A DNA stretch of 64,000 nucleotides from Zantedeschia hybrid cultivar (lineage: Eukaryota > Streptophyta > Magnoliopsida > Alismatales > Araceae): NCBI GenBank assembly GCA_030544215.1, contig JARZZO010000002.1:28581395-28645394 (forward strand), written 5' to 3'. The notes below the pieces were generated by a model. The model ran no database searches. It was given only the letters and a program-made list of their open reading frames with translations, and had not been told where the DNA came from. Position 1 is the stretch's first letter. The number at the start of each line of letters is the position of its first letter. The position numbers and the translations under genes are program-made. Positions 22,311-35,800 of the stretch are shown here, in pieces.

Positions 22311-22784
22311 ATAACAAATACAGATCCATGTTCTCGTAAATTGAATTATATATCATAATTTGATTATCTGATGTTTATTAACTTATTGGTCAATTAATCA
22401 ATAATCTTTCCAAATCTATACTACAGAGGATAAAGTAATAGTTGCTCCAAATCCCTACTTTCAGATCCCTCTTAGAAATGAATAGTGACGAGCCTCTTTA
22501 TTTTAAAAATTGGGGGTATGTCTAGATTTCTTTTAGGAAGATAATTTCTACTTTAACATAATCAATGTAAAACTACCATTTTCTATTCTATTTATTTTCT
22601 CTAAATTCTTTTATTATTTTTTCATGATTTGATCTTCATTTTCTTCTTAGTTTTCTACATAATTTAAACCACATTTTAAGCTAGTAAGCCAACTTAATTA
22701 CAGATACAAAACAGGCCCTTTGAGATGTGATATGCCTACAACAAGTTGGCCTCGCGACAAAACTCCCTTTTTAAATACATCCTT

Positions 22785-22870
22785 ACAATTCCCAATTTAT
22801 TAAAATTTTGGGTATTACATCTTTCTCCCCTTGCAAGAATTTTGTCATCGACAACTCATGATTAGGGTCA
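22785..22870 (-). mobile_element. Trace of a Ty3/gypsy polyprotein end
   Basis: Read in reverse, the GACAAAATTCTTGCAAGGGG and GTAATACCC segments match the usual junction between the pol stop and the noncoding tail of plant chromovirus-type gypsy elements. Only this short signature is seen; no domain is preserved. Confidence 0.35.
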
Positions 22871-23144
22871 ACAGGGTGATTCTTGTGATCAAGGATCAGA
22901 AAGAGTTTCGACCTCATTACTAGCAGAATCGTCTGTTTGTCGAAGGTAGTTTGGTGAACTGATAATCAACCTCCCTCCCATCATTTCGAGATGAGATTTT
23001 ATGTGTTTTGAGCACGGGAGACGAAACTTTGGCCCAACATCTTCTGGCATAGTCTTTAGGAATTCCAACCTGTATACGCATACTTGTTTGTTCATAGAGT
23101 TATGTAGAGACATAGAAATAGAAGTTAAATATATGCGTCATTTT

Positions 23145-23410
23145 GATTGGAGAATAGGAGAAAAATAAGATCTCTTATTCTTAGAATAAGGTTAATTCTA
23201 GTTTGATAGGCGGAATGACTTATACCGCGTTAGAATTATTTATACTAGAATAAGGAGAATAAACAATTCGACCATAAATCTAAGAATTACTTATCCTTCC
23301 TATTCCGTCAGTGGATCCCACAGAACTATCAAAGTTAAGCACATTTTATTCTAGTATATAATATTCCGGATAAGTAATTCTACGTAACTTATTCTGCAAA
23401 CAAAGTGGGG
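23145..23410. mobile_element. GAATAAG-family MITE-like repeat, copy 1
   Basis: The repeat contains CTTATTCTTAGAATAAG, TCTAGTTTGATAGG and, inverted, AACTATCAAAGTTAAGC. Related copies lie at 28610-28815, 47040-47290 and about 55940-56210. The arrangement is inverted-symmetric, as in a MITE; exact ends are uncertain. Confidence 0.55.
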
Positions 23411-24076
23411 TCAAACTATTATTGACTAATCTTACAAACTTGTAATTAAGTTTTGGAGTGTATACTAGAATAAGGGATGCTTAGCTTTAATAGTTTGCAA
23501 AAACTTGGAGCTTAGTTCATGTAAACAAAGACATAGGCCACAGAGTCTGAAGGGTAGAAGATCTGTCTCCGTCCTTTCAATCAGAGTCCGGAGGTATGCT
23601 GCACTCTAATCTTTGGTCTCCAAAGAGGAAGGTCAAGTCTTTACATGGAATCTTCCTAAGGTATGATTAGGTGACCCTCATAGCTGGTGCTGACCTTGAG
23701 AGTCAACTTGTCTTCTCCCTTGGTCTACTTGTAAGAAAGCCGGAGGATTTGAAAAATAAGTAAGTGTGACTTTGTTTTCATAATTGTTTATATCAGAATA
23801 AAGTTTTAGAAAAATTTTAAATCAGAATAAGAGGTATTTTGATTTAGTAAGTTGTTGATATTCCATCTAAAATAAGGAGAATTACACTATGCTACTCCAA
23901 GTGACTTAGTAAGAAGGAGTGGAATAAACAGTGAAATAAATGGTGGAATAGAGGAATTAAAAAAATTAGATATTACAGATAGAATTTGGGAAATTGAAAG
24001 AATTGGAGAAATTAGGTATCTCCGCAATCAAACCGAGTTTAGACCCTTTACCGGTTATTCTTGGTCCCACCCCCCA

Positions 24077-24092
24077 TCTATCTATTTATCTA

Positions 24093-24159
<67 letters not shown>
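24077..24159. repeat. CTAT/CT/TA compound microsatellite
   Basis: An ATCT run passes into (CT)n and then into a long (TA)n run. Confidence 0.92.
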
Positions 24160-24162
<3 letters not shown>

Positions 24163-24719
24163 CTCCTTAGAATAGAAAGTGTGATGTCTAACTACTGAGC
24201 CATAGTTTCGAAAAGTGAAATTCGATGATGAATTTCACGAAAGAGAGAAGATAATCTTGAGTTTTCACAATTACAAACTTTTTTCTTTTGAACTTGAGAG
24301 TTAGACCTCCCTAATGTAGACTCCTCTTCATCTAGAGGAGATTCTCTACATCTCCTTGTCCAAAGTAAGTATTTTTTTTATTTCATATCTTACTAAATAA
24401 ATAAATTATTTTTAACCTGTGTAAATGGTGTATCTACTCTCTTTCCCATCAAACAGTACACCTATTATCCATCCACAGTTGAAGACCAATGTGTGGCTGG
24501 CCTCACCTAGGGTCGTTGCCGTCCGGCTTCTGGCGTCAAGAAGAACGGGGATGAGGGCGCTTTCAATGGAATTTGTGACAGAACCTTGTGTATCTATTTT
24601 CTCACATGCGACAAAAGCTACCAACACACCTACTACAATACCGCATTCGTCTAGAAAGGCTGCAAAAGCAACTACAATTTTCTTTACGAGGAAGTACTTA
24701 TGCAAAGAAAGAAAATAAG
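24160..24719. other. Intergenic segment with overlapping short frames
   Basis: Frames of 97 codons exist on both strands at 24412-24718. Neither has a recognisable domain, and they overlap almost completely, so at most one could be real. I do not call a gene. Confidence 0.4.
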
Positions 24720-25266
24720 TAGGGCGGTAAACAAACTAATACCTAGATGAACAGTTGTTAAATAATAGTTCGACTCGACTCGTTTATTATACTAAATAAA
24801 TAAGTAAGAGCAAAATTTTGAACTCAATTAATTAAATGAATTAAGTTTGAACACAGATAAATTCGACTCGAATGTGTTCATGAACAAGTTCGTTTAAATA
24901 TTCGGTAAACACTCATTTTAGTATTGGTTAAGAGTTCATTTAAATCCTCGTTAAGATCTCTTTTAAATATTGATTGGATTATTCTATTCCAACTTAATTA
25001 ATAAGATGTTTAATAGCTTATTAATTAGCCATGCAAATAACTTGACTCGAACTCATTTAATATTTAAATGAGCCAAGAACACCTTCAGAGCCCGTCCCAA
25101 AGCACTTCTCGAAGGTGAAAAGACACTGCTAGAGGACTTTTACTTTTTTCTTTTAAAGAATGGCCTTTAGTATTTGAACAACTAAGTACTTGGCAAATTC
25201 GGACTCAATTAAAATCATGTTTGAACTTGATAAAATTCGATTCAACTATGCTGGTTTACACCACTA
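24720..25266. mobile_element. hAT-type non-autonomous element D, perfect target duplication
   Basis: It begins TAGGGCGGTAAACAAAC and ends GGTTTACACCACTA. It is flanked by identical 8-bp direct repeats AAAATAAG (24712-24719 and 25267-25274). The interior (547 bp) is AT-rich with GTTCGACTCGACTCG-type motifs, common in plant hAT derivatives. There is no ORF. The perfect duplication implies a fairly recent insertion. Confidence 0.85.
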
Positions 25267-25410
25267 AAAATAAGTGAGCCAACAAGGCCGTGATTCAGAG
25301 TTTTTGTCCACCCGCCTTCACTTCACGTGATTGAATCTCATCCTTCACAATGAGCATAGATTTATTTCACCCTTTGTTCGACTAGAGTAAACGTTTGCCT
25401 CACCGGGAGG

Positions 25411-25783
25411 TAGGCATGTAAATTGGGCGGCTTGAGTTTGGGTTATGTGATAATTTGAGTCTTTTTAATTTAAAATAGTTTAATTTAATTTTAGTCCAGT
25501 TCAAATTCAGTCTAAATTTAATTCAAATTCAATTCAACCTCAATTCAATAGTGAGTGGGTTGAGTTGGGTTGGCCATATTTATAAATGATTTGTTAAAAG
25601 TGTTTTACTTTTTGTATGAATTATTGTAAAAGTTAATATATTAAATTGGACTAATCTTTTTTCAGTCCAATCCAACTCAAATTTAATCTAACATAATTTA
25701 TATAACTTAGACTAATCTAATTTCTTTTAATATGGACTTGGTTGAACTGGACCACGGGCTAATCTGCTCTTATGACACCCCTA
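25411..25783. mobile_element. hAT-type non-autonomous element E
   Basis: Termini are TAGGCATGTAAATTGGGC and GACACCCCTA (inverted). The 8-bp flanks CCGGGAGG and CCGAGAGA match at 6 of 8 positions. It is 373 bp long, AT-rich and noncoding. Confidence 0.7.
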
Positions 25784-28609
25784 CCGAGAGATGGATACTT
25801 CATACTTGTCGCCGAATAGTTGGAGATTTTTAGCGTATAGCAAATTTTGATGATTTCCCTTACAATTAAAAAGAAAACAAGTGAGGAGAAAATATGGAAT
25901 TTCGAGCTTCTAAACTTGTAAGTCATTTCCCTTTGAGAAATGTAGTTAGACCCCCCATCATAAGTATAACATTAGTTTTTTTTGTGTCAAATTTTCACTA
26001 GCTATTCGGTCCCCCTTTTTTTCCTGATATTATTTTCCACCCCTCAGCGCTAACAACTATTTGTTTTTTGACGTATTTTTTAATTTTATCCTTCATCTTT
26101 TGCTCCTCCTATAACTATATGTTAACACCTTATTAGTAAGGTAATAATGTAATGACAATAAGTAATAATATTAACAATTTAACTAAATTTTAATATGTTA
26201 ATAATATGTTGCAATTACATAAGTTCATTAATTACGTTACTATGTTATTTTATTACTACATTACTACTATATTACCACATAGTTTTGTTATGTTGTTATT
26301 ATCTTATTACGGAATTGCATTATTTTTATTACTACGTTATTTTTGTTACTATGTTATCACGTTATTTCTAGTTAATGAGAGGAAGTGAAAAAAAATGTAA
26401 AAAAAAAATGAGGGTCAAATACTTAACAAAAAAACTAAGAAAGGATGAAAAATAATACTGAACTTTTGGCGGTTGAGTGTGAATATATATATTCTTTCTC
26501 TTTATTTTGACCGCAATGCCTAACTTAGCGCGAGAATCTAGTTCGATTAAAACTGATAAATATTACTGAAAATAACATTTATCTCAAATTGGATTGAAAA
26601 CTCATGGTCTTAGGGCCTTTTCAACCCTCTAGATCCTTCAACACTGACCAACTAAAGGTTAAGTCAAACTCCATATTTTCATTTCGGTTTTGACTGTTCG
26701 TCTAATTAAATTCTTTTTTTATTTTTCCTGATCAGTCCTTTTTTATATTTTGTCTGATCGTCTAATCAAAAGACCGGATGGCAAGGTGGTAAGGTTGAGA
26801 TGAGGTAAACCTCCAGCTCGACAATTGTTTTTGGCAAAAATCTTTTTATATGGCCATGTTATCATCCAATCAAAGAAATCCGAGATTGGTGCCCCTATGA
26901 TGCAATCCATTGGGATTGGATTGCACTGTTGGAAGGCAGTGAGACAAGAATTAGTCATCTAAAAAATCCAGCAGATCTCACTTCTCTCAAGCCACCTGTC
27001 GAGCCTCTATTTTTCATAGTTGAGATCCTCTAAGCACATCTACCGACTGAAATCAATAAGTGCAGCAAAAATCGTTCGTAAAAGGAATTCTTCATGTGAC
27101 ATTTTTACGATTCTTCGTAAATTTTTTTTTATGCAAATGTGTACGTATGTTCTTCCTTTGCACTTAGGGCCGATTTGTTTTGAGAGTAAGTGTCGAATAT
27201 GACACATGTTATTACACTTATTTGGTTTGAGAGTCTAGACAGATTATTTTTTGTTATTCTGAGTGCGGATGCGTTATTCTTTGAATAAGTAGAATAAATC
27301 ATTTTACTTAAAAAATAGAAATTATTTATTCCGTAAAATTACTTATTCCATCCAAAGTGAATTCTTCTTGTTCCAATAATAAGATATCCGAAAACAAAAA
27401 ATCCGAAATACTACATCTACAAAACAAACCGACCCTACAGAAAAACCTACACAGATATGGGCAGTCCGAGAGGAAAGGCAAGACTTCCCCGGCACCGCCG
27501 TGGCCCATGGGGTGCTTGTGGGGATGTACTTGAGCTGAAACAGGAAACATGGAGACAAGGTAAAACCTCAGTACACTTTAATACCTAGCTTGGTGGAATT
27601 CCTGTGAAAGATGAGTGGGGGTTGAGCCCTGATGCCTCTCAGCTTCATTAAAAGCAGCAGGTAGAGACAACGACCGTGGACGGATGGCTTCTCCTTTGTT
27701 AGCCCCCTCTTCTAGAGATTAGAGAGAGAGAGAGAGGAGGGTGGAGAGAGAAGGTTTGACCCTTTGTGGCACGAATAGCTCACATTGGCTGGCTAGGTTC
27801 CGTTTTTGTTGGCTTTCAAGTTTGGCCGCTGACTCAGACGTTGAAGGGAGGTGGGAGAAAGAGAAGGGAGTTGGAAACTTCCAAGAAATGTTGAAGTCTC
27901 TCTCTTGTGTCTTACGTGTGAGTGGAGAGGTTTGGCTGACGTCCCAGATGCCCCCAAGAGTAACTTGGTCCTTGAGATAGAACTACATGAGAAGTTTGAC
28001 ATTGGTTTTATGACCTTGGTGTCAGCCCCAATTATATCAATGTATGGTGAGGATTATATAGGGGGTTTGATTTGGATGGAGGTCAACTAGGTGACCTCCA
28101 CAGGGGAGAGATGGATCCACCAAAAGTGAAGGAATGTGATGGAGTTGAGACAAGTTGAATTTAATTGGTAATCAGTCTCCTATTAATAGGAGGGTTTCGA
28201 TATCTTTACGTTGGAATGTCAATAAATGTTGAAAAAATGAATAATTATCTTAGTCATCAAAATTTAGATCAACTCATAGTTTGATAAGTCCTAAGAAAAA
28301 GCAGAGATTATTGATGTCTTTTTTTGAACTTCAAAGATTATTGATGTCAATGACATCAATTTATTTCATCCATGATGTTTCTTGTAGAGTCTACGCCATG
28401 CTAGCTTACTCGACCCTCACGCATAATGTACTTCGATCTCTAAATCATTGTTATTTGAAAGAATGCGCCACATCTCCATTCATTTGGGATTGGATTACTC
28501 CTAAGTTCTAATTGATGGATCGAAAATATTTTGACATCGTCGCCTTCCTTGTTACATCGTCGGCATGATATCCCGTCAAATAAGAATCAAAGTCAGTTCA
28601 TAAACTTCA
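25784..28609. other. Intergenic sequence
   Basis: The stretch has a TTACTA-rich segment (26190-26370) and part of a GAATAAG-type repeat (27170-27360). A moderately GC-rich patch (27440-27560) includes a possible leftward splice acceptor and short frame without recognised product. A purine-rich segment lies at 27720-27920. No gene can be supported. Confidence 0.45.
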
Positions 28610-28815
28610 TACTTTGTTTGTAGAATTAGAGAAGAATAAGTCTCTTATTCTTAGAATAAGATTAATTCTAATTTGATAGGAATAAGCAATTCGACCTTAG
28701 ACTTAAGAATTGTTTATCCTTTTTATTCCGTCATAGAACTATTAAAATTAAACGTTCTTTACTTTAGTATACGCTATTCCGAATAAATTTCGAATAATTT
28801 ATGCTACAAACAAAT
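28610..28815. mobile_element. GAATAAG-family MITE-like repeat, copy 2
   Basis: Begins ACTTTGTTTGTAGAATTAG and ends GCTACAAACAAATTGGAG, inverted. The interior matches the copy at 23145-23410. It sits about 1 kb upstream of the kinase start. Confidence 0.6.
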
Positions 28816-28821
28816 TGGAGC

Positions 28822-28829
28822 TGACGTCA
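28822..28829. promoter_or_regulatory. TGACGTCA palindrome upstream of the kinase gene
   Basis: This is a perfect TGACGTCA site, the binding core of TGA-type bZIP factors, about 1.05 kb before the kinase ATG and immediately beside the MITE. TGA factors act in salicylate-dependent defence, which would suit an immune kinase. Function is not shown. Confidence 0.3.
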
Positions 28830-29876
28830 GCCCTCTCCGCTTCAACCAATAGCAGGCTAGGGGCAGGCCTTAGCTGACCTCCAGAGTCAGCTTTATCACC
28901 ATCCCCTCAACCTGCCCTCCACGCAAACCAAGAAGCAGTAACAGTCTGAAAAGGAGGTGTGAGTTGAACCCCGTGGAGGTTGGCTTCTGAACTCTGTCCC
29001 CTGTACGTAGCACATAGCGACCTACATGTGCTAGAGAGAGAGAGAGAGGAGGTGGATACTGGACGCGGCGTTTGTAGGGGTTGGCGGGGGTGAAGGGAGA
29101 CGCGTGGAGGTGGGCGACGGGTTAAGAAGGGGAGCGTAGCTGGTGTAGACGAGGAGATCACCCGGAGAAAAAAAAAGAACAGGGTAAGAAGAACTGGGGA
29201 CACCCAGGAGGAAGTATTCCACCTTGGTCCATTCGAGGTCTCGTTCTCCGCAAGCGCGGCCGCTGCAGGGAAACATCTGCTTCCAGTTCTGCAAAAGCTT
29301 CCATCTTGCAATTCTTGTGTGTCGCGGTGTGGCTGCTCTTGTTCTGGGTGTCTCCACCTTCCGCCATTGGTTTGGACCATAGTTCTTTCGTTTATGTGCT
29401 TGGTTTCTTCCCTTCCTCAGTTTCTTCTAGTTTTCAGACACTTGGCTTTGGTTTTTCATCTGGGTTTCTCAAATTTTGCCATTTCCTGTCAAAAGTTTCC
29501 CCCTTTTTTTCTCACCTGCACTCTCCTGCTTGGTTGGGCACCTGTTCCTCCATAAGTCTCCATCAGGGCTTCTCCAATTTGGCTATTTTCTGCTAGTTTT
29601 CTTCACCCTCCAAGTTGTCTTTCATCCTTTCTTCATTCCTTGCCCTTTGTCTTCTCTCTGCATCTGTTCTAATAAACTCCCTGTTTCTATCTCTATTCAA
29701 TTTTGTCACCTTGAGGTCTGTCTCCTGTCCTTTCCCTCCCCCCTTTCCTTCTTATAGTTGAGTAAGGGAGATGGAGGAATTGCTACGTAGGATCTTCAAA
29801 CTTTGAAGCTTGCTTCCCCTTCCTTTCCCTTCCCTTCCGTTCCCAATCTCACCTCTGTTTATTCCTCAATTCTAAG
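28830..29876 (+). promoter_or_regulatory. Promoter and 5' leader of the PBL19-like kinase gene
   Basis: The stretch from about 29300 to 29876 is pyrimidine-rich, as in plant 5' leaders, and has no competing gene. A leftward frame at 28907-29380 lacks any known domain. No unambiguous TATA box was found. Confidence 0.45.
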
Positions 29877-32800
29877 ATGCATAAGTGTTTCTTCTTCCTC
29901 AAGGAGAAAAGCAAAAGGCGGGTGGCCGAACGGAGGTCGGCGCCTGCCTCCATCTCTACCACAAGGCCTGTCTCCACCAATGTCACTGGAACTAGTGGAT
30001 CCAGTGGCTCAAACTCCACCAAACAGATGAGCAAGTCTTCGGCCTCGGCGTCTTCGCCGCGGAGCATACCGGCCTTGTATGAGGAGAGAGGCCAAAACCT
30101 GCGCGTCTTTGACATCAGGGAACTGCGCAATGCTACTAATGATTTTAGTAGGCTGCTGAAGATTGGGGAAGGTGGATTTGGAAGTGTTTACAAAGGCTCT
30201 ATTAGGCCAGCTGATGGTCAAGGAGATAAGATCATTGTGGCAATAAAGAAACTTAACCCGAATGGTCTGCAGGTAAACTTTTGGCTCCATATTGTTTAGT
30301 GCCGAATATTACTTGCATTCTCTATTTCTTTGAATACCATCATTTCAATCAGACTTCCATTCATGTATTTGATCTAATCTGCATATAAATTCTTCACAAT
30401 TGTTTATTTTCAACTTGTGCTTAGCTGCGTGTTGGTGGTAAAGTTCTCATTTGAAACATGTATCATAGTTTAGTTACTGTTGAGGTTTAGTCCTGCATCG
30501 GAAAAACTGTGGGTGCCTTTCCTCTATATATGTTGAGAATTCCTTCAACTCAATGCCTATGTTTACCTATTGGACTGTCCGTTTCAGATTGTACTCCACT
30601 CTACCCATTCAATAGTGTCGTTTATGCCATAACCATTCGGATTTGACGCTTGGGGTTGGGGGGGTTGAGGTTTAGTCTCATATTGGAAAAAAGTTGGATG
30701 CCTTCCCTCTATATATGTTGGAGATTCCCTCAACTAAATGCCTAGGCCCATATTGGAAAAAGTTTGGGTGCCTTCCCTCTGTATATGGAGAAGATTCCCT
30801 GAACTCAATGCCTTGGTTTTGGGTTAGCCTTAACAGTTACTATGGATGAGAAAAAGAATTATAGTTCAATTTGACCTTTCCGAGTTGCAATAAGCAGTCA
30901 TGTGGAGGCTTGGGTATGATTCTTGGAACTTAATGGAGCCTTAAAGTTAACATGAATGGCTGGATTAATTACAGTGAGTGGAATGATATGGGACATCCTG
31001 GGAAAAAAATTCAAGAAGGATCTTAAAAATTTGTAAATTGTTTTCTTAATTCGGGTGTGATGTGGGAAAGACATACGTGGGGAATGTGACAGAAATATCA
31101 AGGATGAATACCCTTTTTAAGAGAGTATGCAGACATGGAAAATTGGTTTAAGTGAAGAAAACTGCTAAGTTTAGTGCACGTTGCCAATGAAGCAAGAAGA
31201 AATTTAGATTTCAAGTATTTGGAGTCTGCTAAAAAAAGGTTTTGCAATAACAACTGTACATTTTTCTGCAGTTTTGATTTGCTGGACTTTCTTTGTAGCT
31301 AAGTGGATTCTCTTCATTTTCTTGAACTCAGAGCTGATTAATAAGATATCTGATCTTTTTGCCCAATAATTGTTTTCCTATGTTTCCGTTTTGTTGACTG
31401 CCTCTGTTTTCTTTGATAGGAATTCAATAGAGGGGTTTAAAGTTTTAAATTGAGAGGTTACATTAGTGCAAATGGCATTATCCTTTCTTTTAAAGATGTT
31501 ACTAAATTGAAAAGCCCACCTAGAATTCAAGTTGGTAAGTGGAGAGCCCCAAAACTAACAGAAGTACAGAGTGGCTTGTGAGTGTACGACTAAACAGCCT
31601 TCACCAACACCCCCTACTATAGACTTGTGCAGAGATTGTATAGCAAGCAGTGCTCCTGAAACCACAAGGCTGAGCAGAGTCAAATCTACAAGCAAATTGG
31701 CTCCAACACTGTGTTGTTGAATCAAACTGCCAACTCAAAACTTGAACCTGTAGGTGAAGCCTATAACTAATATAAGCCTGGAATGACTCATGAATATTTT
31801 GTGTGGGAACATAAGAAAACCATTACACATTCATTCTGGTTGGAATACTTTTTTTTTTGACAAACTTATCGACTGGCAATAAAGATATATAGGGAATCAA
31901 TTTTGGGTATCTATTGAATGGAAAAGACATGATACCAAAGATTAGCATCTTCTGTCTTATAGTAGGTCTTAGAGAAGTGTGGTATCAAGTAAGCCTGTGC
32001 ATGTTCATTTTTATCTGAAATCCTCATGTTGTACGTGCTTTGAAACATGAAACCCAATCTTTGTCAAAAATAGAATAATGTGCTGGGAAATTATTTACCA
32101 TCTGTTTTTAGTGCACTTTTGTCTTGTGATAATCATTGCTTCCACAGAAAATTGCAAGATTTCTACATTTTTTTTAAACTTTAGTGGTAGATATTTTGTT
32201 TTCTGCTTACTTATGAGACTTCTGTTTGTCAACCACTGCGCTTCAACTGCTCTGACCAACGCATGTCAATGTTTTTGGAAAGTGATTTTTTTTTTTGTTG
32301 AAAGTGAAAAAGGATGTCAATTATAATAATCAGATGATAAAGGCGCACCAAATCACTATTGGGGGTGGGGGGGGGGGGTGTTCATTTATACATTAGGGTT
32401 AATGGAATGCCGATATTTCACCAACCAGTGGTGGGTAAAGAGTTTATTTTTCAGAAGTGTGAATCTGCCTGTCATTTACACCCTGGTCATGGTCATCCTC
32501 TCTCTGTCACATCTCTAGTTACAGTGTGTTGACACACTCCCCCGTGCCTTCAAATGGTAAGAGCTTTCTTTTCTTGCTCATGGCCAAACCTGAACTCCTG
32601 GAATTCCTTCAGGTCCCGTAACTCCCGTTTGGTATCGGGATAAGCCAGGGATATCCCCGTTCCTCGTTTGGCATTGCAAAAAGTCACGAGGATAAAAGGG
32701 GTTAAGGGGAATAGGGATAAGGGAGCTTAACCCCATTTTTGGGGTTAGATATGGGGATAACTTATTCCACCAAAAAGGTGGAATGACTTATCCTTGCCCC

Positions 32801-35800
32801 TTAACCTCATTGTTACCCTCATTTGCCCCTTCTCTTGGTTCATAAAATAATAATATATTTAACTCTAATAATTATTTTATTACTATCTAATGACGTTAAA
32901 TATATTATTAAATAAAATTCTTAATCAAATCGATACCACCTATAGAATATATTATTATATTTATCTTATATATCATTATCTTTAAATAGTGCTAATAAGT
33001 ATTTTAATATATTATTATATATAATATAATATCATATATTATTATCTTAAATTAGTATTTGTACTTAAATTATTAGTATTAGTACTAATAAGTATTAGTA
33101 TTACATCGTGTTCTTAAAATAGTAATATAATTAACTATAATAACAACTTTATTTCTAGTTAATGACATTATGTCATTAAATAGAAATATGAATCAAGCCA
33201 ATACGGATGGAATATATTATTATACTAAATAATAGTAATAAGCATCTTTAATATATTATTATACATAATATAATAATATATATTATTATCTTAGATAGTA
33301 CTAATAAGTTTTTTAATATATTATTATATATTATAAAATAACATATATTATTATCTTAAATTAATATTAGTACTTATATTAGTAATATTAGTACTTACAT
33401 ACTAATATTAGTATTAATAAGCATTAGTACTACATTGGATTTATAAAATAATATACTTAAATTCAATAACGGCTTCATTACTAGCTAATGACATAATGTG
33501 TACTTTAATATATACTTTAATATATACTTAAATAAATCTATAAGCATCTTTAATATATTTTATATGTAATATAATAATATACATTATTATTTTAAATAAC
33601 ACTAATAAATATTTTAATAGATTATTATATAATATAATACATATATTATTATCTTAGATTAGTATTAGTACTTACATACTAGTATTAGTACTAATAGACA
33701 TTAGTATTACATCGGATTTATAAAATAATAATATAATTAACTTTAATAATGGTTCATTTACTATATTGAATAATACTATTAAGTTTATTTAATATATTAT
33801 TATATTTTAATTATATGTTAATTATGTGTAGTATAAATTGAGTGTCTTTAAAATATAATTAAATTCAATAACTTGAATTAAATATGTTTAGTGTATCATG
33901 ATACGAGTAATAAAAAATAAAAAAATATTTACACTTAATATACTACATATATATTGAATATATAGTTATATTACATAAAATAATATAATACCCATATTAC
34001 TTTATATTAGAAGGGTAGCAATGTCTTTTTCACAACTTATCTTCCATACTGTGCTCATTTTCACCAAATAGAGAATAGGATTAACTTTTTTCTTATCCCC
34101 TCACGTACCAAACACATCACAGAATAAGGATAGGGATAAATTAATCTAGGTTAATTTATCCCTATTCTTCTCCTTTTCTATCCCGATACCAAACGGGACC
34201 TCAAGGTTTTTGGTGCTAATCCACCTGGACCACTTAGCCACAGATCAACTGCACTGTTGATCATTTTGATTATGAGAACACAATCATCTTAGAATCTTTT
34301 TCACTACAGCTTATGTCACGAGTGGAATTTTTTGTGTCTGATATCATTTAACTTGTTTTTGAAGATGATATGAAGGTCAAATTTCATTCATAAAGAAGAA
34401 AGGATGCAGAAGGCGAGGAAAATAAAAATGGAAAAAAGAAACTACCAAGGTGGTAGAAACACACATACCCTTTAGTAAGAGTCACCCAATATAAGAGGTA
34501 CACCTCTACTAAGAGTCAGGTTGTACAGTCTTTGAAACCTTCTTTAGGTACCTGTTGGTGTCAAACATTCATCCTTCCAAATATAATGTGCGACCCCTCA
34601 CCCAATCTGAACATAGTGGATGATTTTACAATGTCTGTGAAAGGAAAGATAACTCTCCAAGCAAACGCTTTCAAGCCTAGTGTCATGAAGAATTCTTAGA
34701 AGGATCGTCATATTCTAGACCTTCTCCACCTCCAAGGTAAAGAAAAGCTGAGAATCATCAGCAAACTAAAGGTGTGTCACAACATCATGTCACCCCCTTA
34801 ATCGGTCATTGGTTATTGGCTTTGTTCCACATCATGCTGAATACTTGACCTACTTTAAGAAACAATGAAGGCAAATATAATCTATAATTGAAATCTGTAT
34901 TGTGTTAATCTTGTCAAGCTAAATGTTTGAGGTATATCTAGAGGACATTACAGTGTCCACAACAAATATTTGTCAAAGTTTTGTGAAATATTTACTGGTG
35001 TTTGTGGGTTTACCTTGAAGACAGAAACTAGCAATGACAAATTTTCAACTTCTCACTAAGGCAGCATTTGTTTTCACTAAGGGGAAGATTTCAAGGTTCC
35101 TAACTTTTGGGAGAAGCAGGAAAGTTAGTAGTGAAAACAAATGCCCAAATGTCCCAACAAACTTTTAGATTTTCTCAAAAGCTGGAAACTTGAAAATGGG
35201 ACACTTGGCGGCCTCCCATGCAATATCTCTCCTCCTCTCGGGGGAATCGCCCCTTGGCTAGCTTGGCACACTAGCCAAGGCCCCCAATAGTGGAAACAAA
35301 CACATTCTAAGATGCAAGTTATTGTTGATTTTCTGGATGGGAGAATCAATGACAAAGGTAGAACCCTTCTGAGCAAGAATAAATGTACATTCTCCTCTTG
35401 TGATACCATGAAAAGAGGGGGTTATAAGGGCAAATTTGAAAAATATGAAGGCAAGATTGCAAAAAAGTTGAGGGTCAAGTTGTAAGAAGTATGGGCAAGG
35501 ACATAGATTTTCCAAAAGCAGGAGTACATATGCAAATTTTCCAAGAAAATATATGGATAATACCCTGAGATGACGCCTTCCTCCCCTACCAAGAAGGACA
35601 GTAATATTGCCCAAGGCTAGACTAACCCAGAGGGGGGGGGGGGTGTGAATGGGTTATTAAAAAAAATACTTTTGCTGAAATTGAATGCGAAGCTAATAGT
35701 GGAGAGAAGGAGAAAGAAATAAGGAAGCAATCACATAGTAAACTTGGAATGCAGAATCGGCCGACCCTGATCCGGATCGGCCGATTCGGATCAGGATCGG

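Noticed and set aside
24412..24718. 97-codon frames on both strands
   Set aside because: Nearly complete antisense overlap and no recognised domain; cannot choose between them or support either.
26206..26388. 60-codon hydrophobic frame
   Set aside because: Arises from a TTACTA-rich low-complexity stretch, not from a membrane protein gene.
28907..29380. 157-codon leftward frame before the kinase gene
   Set aside because: It overlaps the kinase 5' leader and is Ser/Pro/Arg-rich from GC- and CT-rich DNA; no family match.
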